From Hymenolepis diminuta (lineage: Eukaryota > Platyhelminthes > Cestoda > Cyclophyllidea > Hymenolepididae), in NCBI GenBank assembly GCA_900708905.1, contig CAADRB010000060.1, positions 332,418 through 396,417 on the forward strand: a DNA stretch of 64,000 nucleotides, given 5' to 3'. A program made the position numbers and the translations under genes. This document shows positions 21,927 to 34,237 of the stretch, in pieces. The notes beneath the pieces are model-generated. The model ran no database searches and was not told the origin of the DNA. It saw only the letters and a program-made list of their open reading frames with translations. Every line of letters starts with the position of its first letter. Position 1 is the stretch's first letter.

Positions 21927-23435
21927 TCAAACAAGCGTATCGTAGCCGACTTCTTTATAGTCTTGTTCAAGTGCTGCAAGATCCTGACGTGAAATAATGA
22001 AATTTTCCTCTTCCATTCCTTCACCAACATACCAATGAACAAAACAGTGTTTTTTGAACATGAGGTCAAATTTTTTGTCAATTCTTACGAAAGCTTCTCC
22101 AACCGCAGTGCTATTCGCAAGCATACAGCAGGTTCTCCTCACCCTAGCTAACTCACTTCCAGGAACAGTCAATGTTGGTTGATAATTAATATCAACTTTG
22201 AAGCCTGTCGGACTCCAATCAACAAACCGAATTGATTTTGTCGATTTTACCGATGCTGTGACAGAATTTACTGTGGATGGATCCACATCTCCACGATATA
22301 GAAGACAAACTGACATATATTTTCCTAATCTTGGATCAACTTTTACAAACGAGTTCGCGGGTTCGAAGCAAGCTTTAGTTATCTGTTCAACGGAGTTAGA
22401 TTCATGTGAAGCCTTATCTGCAGCGACAATTGGAGCAAAAGTTACTAGTGGGAAGTGAATTCTGGGATAGGGAACGAGATTGGTTTGGAACTCCGATAAG
22501 TCTCCGTTCAACTGACCTTCAAATCTTAGAGAAGCTGTTAATGAAGAGATCACTTGAGCTAGGATTCGATTTATATTAGTAAAAGTGGGGCGCCTAATAT
22601 CAAGATTTCTACGGCAGATATCCCACACAGCTTCATTATCCATCAGGAAACAAACGTCGGAATGTTCAATACAGGCGTGAGTTGTTAAAACAGCATTGTA
22701 GGGTTCAAGAGGTGAAGTGGCCAATCTAGGAGCTGGATAGGCGCACATTTCAATTTTAGTCCGCTTTGAATAGTCCTCTGAGAGGCGCTGCATTAAGAGG
22801 GAGCAAAATCCTGACCCTGTTCCTCCTCCAAGAGAATGAAAAATCAGGAAACCCTGAAGCATTTCACAAGTATCTGCAATTTTACGTATCTCGTTCAGAG
22901 TGATCCCGGACATTGCTTCGCCGACTGTATAGAAGCCTCTTGCGAAATTATTAGCTGCGTCCTCTTTTCCAGTTATCAAACTATCTGGATGAAATAGTCG
23001 TCTGTAGAAACCAGTGCGAATTTCGTCTAAAAGAAGGAAACGTACATGTGAAAAACTTAGGGTACTGAAATTATGTAAGTAGATGGATCTTGAAATACCA
23101 ATAACAGTGGGCTCCAGATCGACGAAAACCGATCTAGGTACGAATTTTCCATGTCCGGTTTCATTGTAGAATGTGAGAAATGAACTGTCTGTTGGGTGGA
23201 AACCATCATAATACACACCTTCCGGACGAATGCCATGTTCGAGACCAAACAGTTCCCAACAGGCGTTTCCCATTTGGACTCCAGCTTGGCCGATGTGAAT
23301 GCATATAACTTCACGTACTGCACTCTAAAACGATTAGTTAGGGCTTGATAAAAACTGGAACACACTGCTATGTATTGTGTGAGATAAGGTGTGAAATTAA
23401 GTCATTGGAAGATGCAATTCACTTACTTTACTCAT
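21927..23435 (-). CDS. divergent alpha-tubulin with N-terminal extension and no acidic C-terminal tail
   Basis: The exons on the minus strand are 23435-23427 (ATG AGT AAA, donor GTAAGT), 23324-23099 and 23026-21927. The phases agree and the product is 444 residues. The 72 bp second intron (23027-23098) has no stop and keeps frame, so an unspliced reading gives a spurious 24-residue insert after DLEPTVI. Tubulin landmarks are intact: [24 protein letters not shown] (GTP-binding T-loop), NLDIRRPT, the hydrolysis Glu in [14 protein letters not shown], and [12 protein letters not shown] near the C-terminus. It is alpha and not beta by the GEGMEE and CFEPAN signatures and the LSEF glutamate. Oddities are: MSKSAV precedes the normal REV start; the loop that carries Lys40 is shortened ([14 protein letters not shown]) with no Lys; and the protein stops at EVGYDTLV without the Glu-rich tail or terminal Tyr. 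It should polymerise with beta-tubulin. Specialised use, for example in germ cells or cilia, is a guess. Confidence 0.93.
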
Positions 23436-24898
23436 TGTTGAACAGAAGACTGTACTGTTATATTGTAATGAGACGCGGTGTACGATCAACACGGGATTAT
23501 CGATTGACACATGAGACACATGTTGTATGACACGTGTTTAACCTTTAACACCAAAATTATATAGCGTTCGATGTCATCAGACATGACGACTACCAGATTG
23601 CATTTTAAAACAATAGGTATAAAATTTTAGAGAATTTTAGTCATTAAGGATATCGAAAAGGTGAAATTTTCGCAAATTTTTTGTAATTTTACCCAAACTT
23701 GGCCTTGAAAGCGCAGTTCATTGATGTATTATGTCTCTAATATTAGTAATACAATAAGTCTGAGATAGATTCTAAATAACGGTCTCTCAGCAATCCATCG
23801 TAATCAACGTACACAATTAGAAAGCATCCAGATCAATATTCCAAGGTTTGATTTCAAATATATGATAGAGATATGTTCAGTAAAGATTATTCATGTGTTA
23901 TCATTCACTTGGGAAGGCATTTTGAAACAGCGAGCAGTAGGGTAGTCCAGTAGGGTTATGGAAAGGAATCCAGTATGGTAGAAACAAAATTCGAGTATTT
24001 ATTAATTCGGATTGTGTGAATTTACTTCATTGCTATAGTTCACTCCTTCGTATTCTAATGTTTCAAGGTTAACATATCATAATTTGTCTCTCTTTTCTGA
24101 GCGAATTCAAGTTTGTTGAGTCCGGAGTTTTTTGAATACCAAACAAATTTAGATTCTTGTTTAACCACATCAGATATATTTTTCACTGCAATAGTCAAGA
24201 ACTAATCTGGTTCCAATAACATTTGGATTTAAGTTTAAACTTCCTAGTCAGTAACTGTTAGCTGCTCTTGGCGTTAGTTAGAAATGGGTCTCTGTTGAAT
24301 GCCTGATTGAGTATAATCTCAACCGCAGTCATTGACTTCTCCTTTAGATGTAGCGAGTGCGGCCATATTATAAACTCCATTATGAACGATGATATGAATA
24401 AGGGTGAATTTCCCCTGTTGTCAAGTGTATCTACTTATGTATCCCAACAGTTATAAGTCAGTCAATATAATAAGACGCAATTAAGTCAAAACCTCTCCTT
24501 TCTAGATTTTTCTGAATTATTTGCGCAGTGGTATCACTTCGTTAAGGCAACAATTCATGAATTAGAAGGAATCAGTGCCAACTAGAAATGGTCGGCGTGG
24601 ATATCGAATAAACCAGGCTTTTATTTGGTTTACAGGAATTATATATCCATAGAGCCAAAGCGGTTTATATAATGGTATTCATTCTCTTCTTACTAACGAA
24701 GAGCCTAAGATGGGACTAAACTTTATTCCCTTTTTCTTCGGCCTTGTTTTTTTTGCCTTTATAAAAATTTCAGAATCGTTTTTTTCGACTGGTGCTTTGC
24801 ATAATGCAGTAATGAAGATTTTTTGCTTGACGACAACTGTGTGATTTAGGATTTTCGGCTTAACCGTCGAAGCACTCGGCATATGTTTTCTGACACAG

Positions 24899-25077
24899 GT
24901 GTTAGACCAAGCAAAATGCCCGAATAGTCTCAATCGTTACCACGCGCAAATTCCGAAGCAATTTGACGTTAATTCACTCAAGAAACAAGAGAGAACAGGA
25001 AACATGGACGTTGAAACACTAGACAATCAAGCAGTGGATTTTAACTGTGATTTTAAAACAGCGCAATCTGAATCCAA
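24899..25077 (+). CDS. possible exon, unidentified
   Basis: Follows a good acceptor (GTTTTCTGACACAG) and stays open for about 60 codons with ordinary composition (VLDQAKCPNSLNRYHAQIPK at its start). It reaches a donor-like AAAG|GTCATT near 25078. No ATG start, no partner exon and no domain are identified; the open frame at 25372-25575 on the same strand could be a second exon. The opposite strand also has an open frame here (24679-24933, Lys-rich), so the call is weak. Confidence 0.18.
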
Positions 25078-28000
25078 AGGTCATTTTTCTTGAATTTCCT
25101 TGAAATCGTTGTTTTATTCCATCCCAATTCCCTTTCCTTAATCTACATTGAACTATTTTAATCAGATGTTGTTCCACAGTTAAAATTGTAACAAGTTTTA
25201 TCCTGCCTTGGGGAACGATAATAAATAATTGATGGTATAACAATCACGTTTCTGTGCCGGTAAGTGCCATCGCTTTCAATGCCAAAAAACTGACCTTTTA
25301 GTACAATAATTGGTATTGTTGGCAGTGAAATTTCCCTAAAGTTCAGAACGTGTATTATTAACATCTTTCATTTGCTCAAAACTGACAATTATATATCCTG
25401 CCAACCTGATGAGGTTTCCGTTGCCCAAAAGGAACGAAGATGTGTGAATTCGGCTGCACCATTGCCAATTATCAAATCACATCCGTTAATGAAATATAAT
25501 AGAGTGACTTCAAGTGACGAGTGTTGTAATCCCCTCAACCAAGCTTCATCAAAGATGACTTCGCCTTTGGGCTAAAAGGAAAAGTCTTCCCAATTTCCTT
25601 ACTCCTAAAGCTTCCTTTGATTCACCATAAAAAAGAATGAGAAAGAAAAGCTAAGTCAATTATAAAGACACTAAAGAAGTCTGCTTCGACCCAACTGTCA
25701 TGCCTAAAGCAGCAAAATTTCGCTACCTGTGGAAATTTCCACCTCAAGAGAGTTAAAATTAAAACAGTGAAGTCCAGGAATGCCGATTGTATCTGAATGT
25801 TCGCCGAATTCTTCCCTAAGAGCACCGATAAATAAGACCTTCCATCGTTCGATTTCCGATTGCTTTTAGTTCTATAAAAATAAGGTGAACTGAAATGCTG
25901 CATATCAGAATATATTCGCAACGTTGCATCACATTCAAAGTGAGTCCAAACAAAGAATAAGTTGGAAGAAACAACAGCAAATTTTTCTTTTGGACCGAGT
26001 AACAAAGAAGAAAAACACGAATCCCGTGAGTCGAATTTCTCTACTCTGTTTCGAAATTATTCCTTTATAGCCTTACATTCTCCTAACCTTTTCAGAGTAA
26101 TTAGTAAGTACTTTAAAATACAAATTTTTTGATGGTTAATGCAGAATAAACAAAGCTAAATACGATTGTAAAGTCTATCAGGATCTTCATGCAGCGTCAG
26201 TGGTTGAACAGATGTTTGTAGCTCTTTAAAACACAAAATTATCTCTTCTATTATGAAGGTACCAGGGAAACCTGATTACCATTGATTGATTGCAAACTCA
26301 AAATTTCTGAAATGAATTTTGATTCTCTGATGTATCTTTTGAAAACGGAGTTTATTCCACTTTAATTTGGTATGATATTACGACAGTTTTTCGTTTGAAT
26401 TTTTAGTTCTAGCTCAAATGTTGGAAACGGACAAAATTATTAGTGTAAATCATTCCTGAAAAATGAGACAGTAAAGAATTAACGCGTTGCCTTTGTGCTA
26501 ATGGTCTTGGTTGGCCTTGGGCCCAACGACCGCGAGCCATTAGAACCGCAAAAAACACCATAAATCTCCCATTCTTGCCTCTAGGTATAACTGCTTTCTG
26601 ACCATTTAAATGACGGCGACCCAGGTGTCAGCTGTTTTTTGTCATTTTTAAGGCATGCGTGGGCAACTGTGCCAGTCTATCGATGTGAAGCGACGTCGTC
26701 TGAGAGCTGAGTGCCGGAAGAGACACTCTCATTTCTATAGTGCGTATAGAATATTCATGCGGCTTACTTCCACTGCCACAGTTTATCACGAAATAAATCC
26801 TAATAGTCTGTGCGCACTTTCAGTTATTTAATTTCATCATCTTATACATAGGTACAAAATATGAATATCTTAGCATAAATATGAAACAAATATTTCATAA
26901 ATGATTAGTTACCTGGAATAGCCAATGACTGCACTGCAAATTACATCATTGACATGATTACATATCCAATCATCGATACCCTAGAGTGTGGTTGATGAAG
27001 TTTATGAGTGTCGCCTTGGTACATTCTGATGTATTCGTTTGGACTTCCTTGATGACCTTCATTTTGATAAGTGTGATTTGTTTTGCGTGAAGAGTAGTGT
27101 CAAGGATTTGGATACGGAATTTATACTAATGGAAGGATTTAATTTGCTCTAAATTGCTTTTTAAGTATTAACTTGGAATTTTGAAACTGAAGACCACTTA
27201 TGGGGGCGTTCGTTACAGGTGAAATTTATAGTATTTAAGGAGGCACTCATAACAGAGCTGCTTGTTAATCAGTCTGCAAATGTATCGCTCGTAATATTAA
27301 GAAATGAGGCGTAAAACTATATTTCAAAGTGTTATGATGGACAAACGTTCACATCGGGAAGGATAGAGAAGGTTTTAGAGTTGTTGTGCCGAAACATAAC
27401 AAATGCTGTTATTCAAAATATCTATTTTCTGCAGATATTTGATTTTGAAGGCAAACGGATCGACGACGGATTTCTCCCAGATTAATTGCCATGCTGTCAG
27501 GAGCAGTGATGAGAGACCTATAGATCGTCTGTCAGAAGTGCTTATCCTGAGACTCTGCGGTATTGAGTTATATCTGCCAATGTCCTGTCAGAAATGTCTG
27601 GGTTCTTAATTCACTTTTGATATCATGACAAATTTTTCACTTAAGTGTGATTTCAGGTGCTGGGTAAGATAATATGACAAAGATATCCGCAGTACTCGTT
27701 GAATGTTCTTCTGCTCAGCAGTTTTCAAAAGTGCATGGCACCCATTCTTAACTTTCAAATTACATTCTTCTGCTACAACCCGAGGATTCTGGAAAATTTC
27801 ACAATCAAGGGGGTAAAACTCATGCTAATAAATATATTTAAATGAAGGGAATAACATTATTTTTTTTCCTTTCAACTTTTTTCCTATTTCATTCCTTATA
27901 ATGTCAGAACGCTACTTAACATTGACAAAGTTGGTGAAATATCACCTTATTCCAGTCCTTACGGACAGTTTGTATAATGTAACAGGCATAGTTATTTTAA

Positions 28001-28866
28001 ATTTATTCAAAACAGTCCGCGTACCACATCGGCCCACTGGTAATAATTGTGGTAAGCGCGAAGATGAAAGGGTCCATAAATCATCTACAACCGTTTGTCA
28101 TCATCACGGACGGACGGGTAAGTCATAACACTGGCGGTTAATATCCAGTCGCGTTAACTGACGTCAGATATATTGCCACACAGAAGTGCGCCGAAAATAG
28201 AAACTTCCAACTAAGCCCCCACAGTAAGAGGGTCCAATGTTTGCGCATTTTAACGCTTTTTTCTCTCAAATAACTTAGAATATACACTTCGATGCCAAAG
28301 GCAAATTTTTGCTCGACGCGTGATTTCGTTTAGTCTATGTCTGTCTTCGCGAGGGTTCAATAAACATGAAGAAAAACCAGGCGAAGAAAGACATGGAAAA
28401 AAGAAGAAAGAAGAAAACGGAACCTAAGGGAAGGAGAGACTTTCGGTCCCCGGGGTTTGATAAATTCGCGCGACTTGATTCCTATTGGATGACCAAATAA
28501 ATCAAAAGGGGAAAGAAAATGAGAGAAAGAGAGAGAACTAAGGTGGAATAAGAAAACTTGTTAAAGGTGTTCCTTTTCCTTCTTTTCTGGGGGGCTGCTG
28601 AAATTGATGTAGGCAAACCATGTTTTAAATTGAGATGCGAGAAACATGTTGATCGGAAGCTTTTTGGGGACAAAAAGTGGGCGCAACTTATTCATGTAGG
28701 TCCTGCAAACGACTTAAATATTTTAATCATTTAATTCGTCTGTTTTCGCCCCAAATTTGCTTAATTACGTATTATTTTAATGGAATTTGAAAGCAATTAA
28801 ATTTCTTGCCCCCATGTTAATATCTCATGTTATTTACCACGACAATTTTAACAGCCCCGGGGTTAT

Positions 28867-28893
28867 TTATGTCATATCTAAGGTATGACATAA
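28867..28893. other. perfect inverted repeat (10 bp stem, 7 nt loop)
   Basis: TTATGTCATA is followed by TCTAAGG and its exact reverse complement TATGACATAA. It is short and AT-rich and could be a dimeric protein-binding site or chance. Confidence 0.6.
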
Positions 28894-29550
28894 GGTAGGT
28901 GTGCATAGATCTTTTGATTGGATTGAAACTGGCAATCAGATTTCATTCAGTTCTTTGTGCTCTGAACTCACTGTTATCACTTATTACCACATCAACCTCA
29001 AAAAAGCAAATACGAAAGTTTGAAAACGAGGGAGTGAGAATTTGTTGAGTATTGCAATCATCTAACAGTCGTTAGTGGGTCGGATGAAATAACAACTAAC
29101 CAAGAGGAGAAAAAAGGTATCCAACGAAATAATGGCACAGAATGGGAAGTATATTAACCAGCATTTTGCTGTGATGCAAATTAATTACCTTTCTTTCTTT
29201 GAGTAGGATTTGTGAGTATATAATGCCTTTGACTAAAAACATCCCACTTTATTATTCCACACCGAAAGGTATGGATGGGATGTTCTGACACTTGAAATCT
29301 GGACATTTGACTCTTGACGCGATCTTCCCCTTTAACATTTGTATCTCATCGCTAGAGTTGTAACTTTTCACAGCGTACTATAGACGTGTTCGTCATTGGA
29401 TTTTAAGTTTCCCGTTATACAACAACCGGATTTTTTTTAATGAAGGGTTCAATTTAGTTAAAAAAATAAGTTAAAATCCTTGAATGAATATTTCCTTGCA
29501 TTATTTTGACTTAATAAAAGGTCACATTAACTCTCTTTCATAAATACCTA

Positions 29551-29940
29551 TGTAGCGGATGCTACACTAATAGGTCTTCTTGCTACAGCTAGGTAATCCC
29601 CCTAAGCAGTCCGAATAGCGTCTAGCAGAATCCTCTATCATAAATTTGCTCCTGAAATTGGCTAGGCTATTCTCAAAGTAGCGAGAACAAGAAAGGCGTG
29701 GAGTGGAGAGGGTTTATTCCTCTGTATGCGATGCGATAGCGAGAATTTTATTTTATGTGTGTGAACAGACCTCCGTAGGAGACGTTGTCCACGAGCTTGG
29801 TTCATATATACAAACAATGCTAAGGTGCAGGGATAGTGACTGCTGATTGCCTGAAGGCCTCTGCAGGCGAACGCCGCACCTATTAACACCTTAAGCTGGA
29901 ATGTAGTAGGTTCAATATTGATCTGTGTTGGTGACCTCTC
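29551..29940 (+). repeat. dispersed repeat, copy B (TGTAGCGGATGC family)
   Basis: Partner of 21221-21555 in the same orientation. It carries about 50 extra bases in the middle (around 29795-29840). The open frame on the opposite strand here is a by-product of the repeat. Confidence 0.7.
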
Positions 29941-32940
29941 ATCAAGGTAAGAACAAGTTAACATGTTTAGTAATTAAATAAACATGATTATGTTTTTTCT
30001 CTTTTTCTCTTGCACTCTTCTAGATTCTCTCCTCCTTTATCATTTGTTGGACATTCTGTTAACTGATCTCCGGTGCTTCCAGCATTTGAAAATTGTAAAT
30101 TATTTTTGTATTGTTGTGGATGATGATATATTCTTAAGTAAATGTGTCGCATTTATCGGTTCAATTGAAAATTGTCTTGTGATGAGTATTTTAAATATTT
30201 CCGTTCAAGTGCTTAAACGTACCCAAAAATATGGACTTTGGACCGTTTAGATGTTGCAAAATGAATTAATCTTCTTGGGATTCCTGACTTTCTGAATTCA
30301 TCATATGCACCTGTTCGATCTCTCTTCCAGTTTAACACCTACCAGACAGTTTAACTAATTCTTCTGTTCGGATGCTTTCTCCTGATTAAGATTTGTTAAA
30401 ACCTTTAGTATTTCTAAGGGGGAATTAATAATACAACAAGCTAGATTAGAGATTCTCTAATGTAGAACGTCGATGTGACAATTATCTCTCTGTTAACCAG
30501 TGTGATCGGTCATTGAAATCATTTATAATGAAATAACATAGAAACCAATTTGCGTTATCCAGAAACTGGAATCGAATTTAAACAAAACTTTCCAACATAC
30601 AGTTTTGTCACATCTCTGCGGATCTAGGAGTGGATAATTCTAAAGAGTCGCATTCGTTAAGTCAACTATATAAATCATAGTGACATCTCAAACCACCGTC
30701 ATTAATCACCTCTCATTCTATTTTCAATCCTAATTTGCTAAATTCAGCTACGATCAGTCAGGATTTCTCTCTTAATTAGGGATCTTATGATGGATGAATT
30801 GCTAAAACTTATGGGAATCTTGAACTATGCAGCACATATTTTTTCCAGTTAGTGAAGTAATTTTAAAAATATTTTAACATTCATTAAGATCACATTAATT
30901 AGAACCATACTTTGTTTCTAAGATTCTCTAATTATATTTCCCAATATTAAACGCATATGGGAAACCTGGTAGAGAAAATAAATAAATTTTCAACTGTAAC
31001 ATTTACTTTGAGAGCAAAAGAATGAATATTTTTCATAAATTTAGTTTCTTAGCATCAAAAGCAACATTAAACGAGTTGGTAAAGCCACTTTAAATGAGAA
31101 GACTGTGAGTTATGTGTTCCTTGTGAATTACTGTGTGGAAATAGGGATGAACGGATGTGAGTCATCGTGTGCGTACTGCACTTCCATATTAGAACGCCCA
31201 GATCTTAGAAATGTGAATGTTGCGACACAAGTGAGGTAAAAATTACCACGATTTATTTTTATTTAGTAGCTTGGAAAAAAGAGGATGAATTTTGTCTTCA
31301 CTCCTTGGGTAGCTGGAAACCACTGCATTCAACTTCCAAAAATAGGTGTCAGACAATTTTTGAATGATGGAGAATCATGAAAGGGCTAAGGGCAACAGTT
31401 TAAATAATTAAAAATAAATAATCACTTATTTTTGGCATTTCGCGTTTTTGCACCACTTGTTTGAACGAAATGGCACAGAATTTTTATTTATAAAATTTAC
31501 GAAAAGGAGAAAATGGTAAGATTTGGCAAGTTCCTTCTTAAAATGGGGGAACCTATGCTGGCTATCTTTTTGGCCTTAAAAACCTCTTTTCAACATTAAA
31601 GGGACACCCGAGAAGTTATTTCTGGTTAGAGATTATTTATTGGGGTGGATTTAAAGTGCATTTCAATGTCACGTTTCAAAAACCAATTCCCGACTGTCTG
31701 AGATCCGAAGAAAGCAAACAATTCAAACTTCAAAATTGGCGTGGCACCGCTCTGGTATTCAAAACTGTGGAGTGTCAAACTTGCATAATCCGAGATTTGC
31801 GGTTCAATTCTAAACATTGCCTTTTAATTTCGCAGAGTTCAACAGGCAGCGTTCACCTCAGATGAATTCACTTTAATTTTTTATTTATAATTAATCTCAG
31901 AATATTTCGAAGCCGTCCATGTCCTCAAAAACAGAATTACAGTGAATTGCCTTACTTTTCAATGAGATTTCTTTCAGCACGTTGAGCAGCTAACTTTTAA
32001 GAGTTTGTGCGGTTCATATAACAAATTAAGCGATTGATATAGTATTAAAAACGGTGGTACCACTACTTACACTATGATTAACAATTTGTAGTGTTTTATT
32101 CCATATCTACGTTAATAGTAATCTTGATCCGTTTATCAATTTCATCTAAAGTTTATCTCCTTCTTTACATAATTGTGCGTATGACTCGAATCTCTCAGTG
32201 ATCAAACGTCTAAATTATGTCTAAATACTCACGCATCGTACAAATTTTTCAGTTTACAAGAATATAGGGTGATTATAAGATTGCTGCCTCCACCCTGATC
32301 TTCCCTAATGAAAATATTGTCACTGAGTTTGTCCCATTTCTCTCTCGTGGTAAGTGAGTTCAGGAAATTGGAAAGATCATTAGTTTAGGAAGATTTTTCT
32401 ATTCTTATGTTGTCATTTTCTTATCTAGAGCTACCTCTACTATTCACTACTCCAAAATATATACATACAACACATTTTTCTATATATTCTGGTGGCCTTG
32501 ACGCCAGTTTTAATTGAGAGCGGCTAATCACTTCTCTCTGAAACTTATTTGGATTAAATCGAACCATTTAACAGTGGTTTATTTAAATAAAATGCATTTT
32601 GAGATTTTTTATTTGTAAATTTATCAATTAATTTATCAAACAAGTAAAATAAATTGAGTAATTTATGCAATTAATTGTTAAATAAATGTTTAAATGGTAG
32701 ACTATAAACGCAAGTTTTCAAGTAATGAAGAGCGATAACTTTAAAAAATGTTAAAAAACACAAAACATACTTTATCTATATTAATGCCCACACCCGAAAC
32801 TGAAATATCATATAAATATTTTATTATTATTATTATTATTAATCAAGTACAATTTAATGTAAGTTTAACGATTTCCGTCTCGTGGTTTCCAATTAGCCTG
32901 AAAATAAGGGTAACATGTCTGGCTCTTAAGGCATCCCCCA
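29941..32940. other. intergenic, nothing recognised
   Basis: AT-rich sequence without convincing open frames. It contains an ATT trinucleotide run at 32816-32841 just before the transposon. Confidence 0.45.
32816..32841. repeat. (ATT)n microsatellite
   Basis: Eight or so consecutive ATT/TTA units, ending AATCAAG. Confidence 0.85.
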
Positions 32941-32942
32941 TA

Positions 32943-34235
32943 TACAAGACGCCTTAGGTATCTGAGACCACGTATATTTAAACAAATCTGATAATGATGA
33001 GTGCATTTTTTATATCAGAAGATCCCATAGCAGATACTACTCATGAAATGAAAAGACACGCTGGTAGTAGAGTCCAAAAAACGAAACACAGAAATTTAGA
33101 AATTGTGAGATATCTAAAAGTCGGCAGATCTTTTGTTTGCAAAGTTGAAAAGAAGCCGAATGTAAACAGTGCGGATGAATTGGCCACAAGCAATACGAAA
33201 CACCATTGTCAACGCTGACTCACTCAGAATATCTGAGTTTGTGAGAAGAGTGCATGGCATGACGGACGAAAATCCTGGGAAGTTAATCCGACATCTTGCT
33301 GATGATCTTCAAGTGTCTGAAGGAACAATATGGAATGTTCTTCATCAAGACCTCGGACATAAATTATACGTTCTTAAACGTGGTCAGCTTGTGTGGACAA
33401 AACAACTCAAGGGAATCGTCTAATGGGTGCAAGGCGGCTCTTAAACTAATTGAAGCGTCCAGAAGAAGAAGAAGAACAGGAGTATCTTTGGTTTTTCTCA
33501 GACCAAAAAACCTTCACCAGGATCAAAAGAGGCAATTCAAGAAATGATAGGTGGCTATTTGGAGGTAAACCACTCTAAAGTTCCGACTGTTATGCTACGC
33601 GCGAAGTTTCTGGCAACAGTAGTGTCTTTCGGTGTTGTTAGCAGTAGGGAAGAATATATCATGACTCCTCCATATTTTTCACAGAGTCTTAAAGCCAATG
33701 CAGGTGAGAATACCTATGTGGAGGCTCTTCAAACCATTGTTACTAAGCCGCCGATGTAGGAAGATCCTATGTCTTCCGAGAAGATTCGGCTCCATGCCAC
33801 AAAGCTCCCAAAAACCCAGGACTGAAAGGCCAAGAATTTTCATCATCATGTCACACCAAACTCATGGCCTCCTAAATATTCACAGACCTTAATTCTATGG
33901 ATTATTACGTGTGGGGCGGGTGGGGTGTGGTTGAAAAGGAAGTTAATAAGCATCCCTATAACACCAAATCCTCTTCTCTGATGGAAACAATAGCCCGAGC
34001 AATGGAATACATCAATAAAGACCACTTGATCTGATGAAAGCTTGCAGTCAGTCGCTTTCAGATCCGAAATGGATGGGTGATAGAAGCCGAAGGGGGATAA
34101 ATAAGATAGAACCTAGGTTAATATTATATTAATTTGCTTGGTTACAAGAAATTGTAAGTTTCAACCACTAACAGCATCATTTTCTGTTTTTCTAAAAGTG
34201 CGTAAGGTGACCCTAGATGCCCTAAACGTCCTGTA
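32943..34235 (+). mobile_element. decayed Tc1/mariner-superfamily DNA transposon
   Basis: A 1293 bp element flanked by TA dinucleotides (32941-32942 and 34236-34237), as expected for the TA target duplication of this superfamily. The ends are imperfect inverted repeats of about 30 bp: TACAAGACGCCTTAGGTATC on the left against TACAGGACGTTTAGGGCATC read inward from the right. About two-thirds of positions match and most differences are transitions. The interior encodes a broken transposase on the plus strand. The length is typical of the superfamily. Two short inverted ends plus TA and homologous coding content make the call firm. Confidence 0.85.
32991..34035 (+). pseudogene. Tc1/mariner transposase, multiply frameshifted
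   Basis: Pieces of a transposase are read in different plus-strand frames. An N-terminal helix-turn-helix part includes NLEIVRYLKVGRSFVCKVEK. A second helix-turn-helix (33229-33390) includes IRHLADDLQVSEGTIWNVLH followed by DLGHKLYVLKRGQ. A catalytic-domain start reads EYLWFFSDQKTFTRIKRGN (about 33480-33540). A region reads REDSAPCHKAPKTQ (about 33777), where active relatives have QDGAPAHTA. A late DYYVWG motif (about 33899) is followed by EKEVNKHPYNTKSS. At least three frame changes and several stops separate the pieces, so no active transposase can be made from this copy. Confidence 0.85.
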
Positions 34236-34237
34236 TA

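Larger units (their letters stand above)
23436..29550. other. largely non-coding interval
   Basis: No recognised gene. Possible small exons at 24.9 kb and a relatively GC-rich patch at 26480-26790 are listed separately. Plus-strand open frames at 25372-25575, 27403-27609 and 27901-28128 have no domains or paired splice sites. A purine-rich stretch lies at about 28365-28440. Confidence 0.35.

Noticed and set aside
22198..22458. Plus-strand frame antisense to tubulin
   Set aside because: Shadow of the well-supported minus-strand tubulin exon.
23027..23098. 24-residue insertion in the tubulin
   Set aside because: It is an in-frame intron with good GT and AG ends; removing it restores the canonical sequence exactly.
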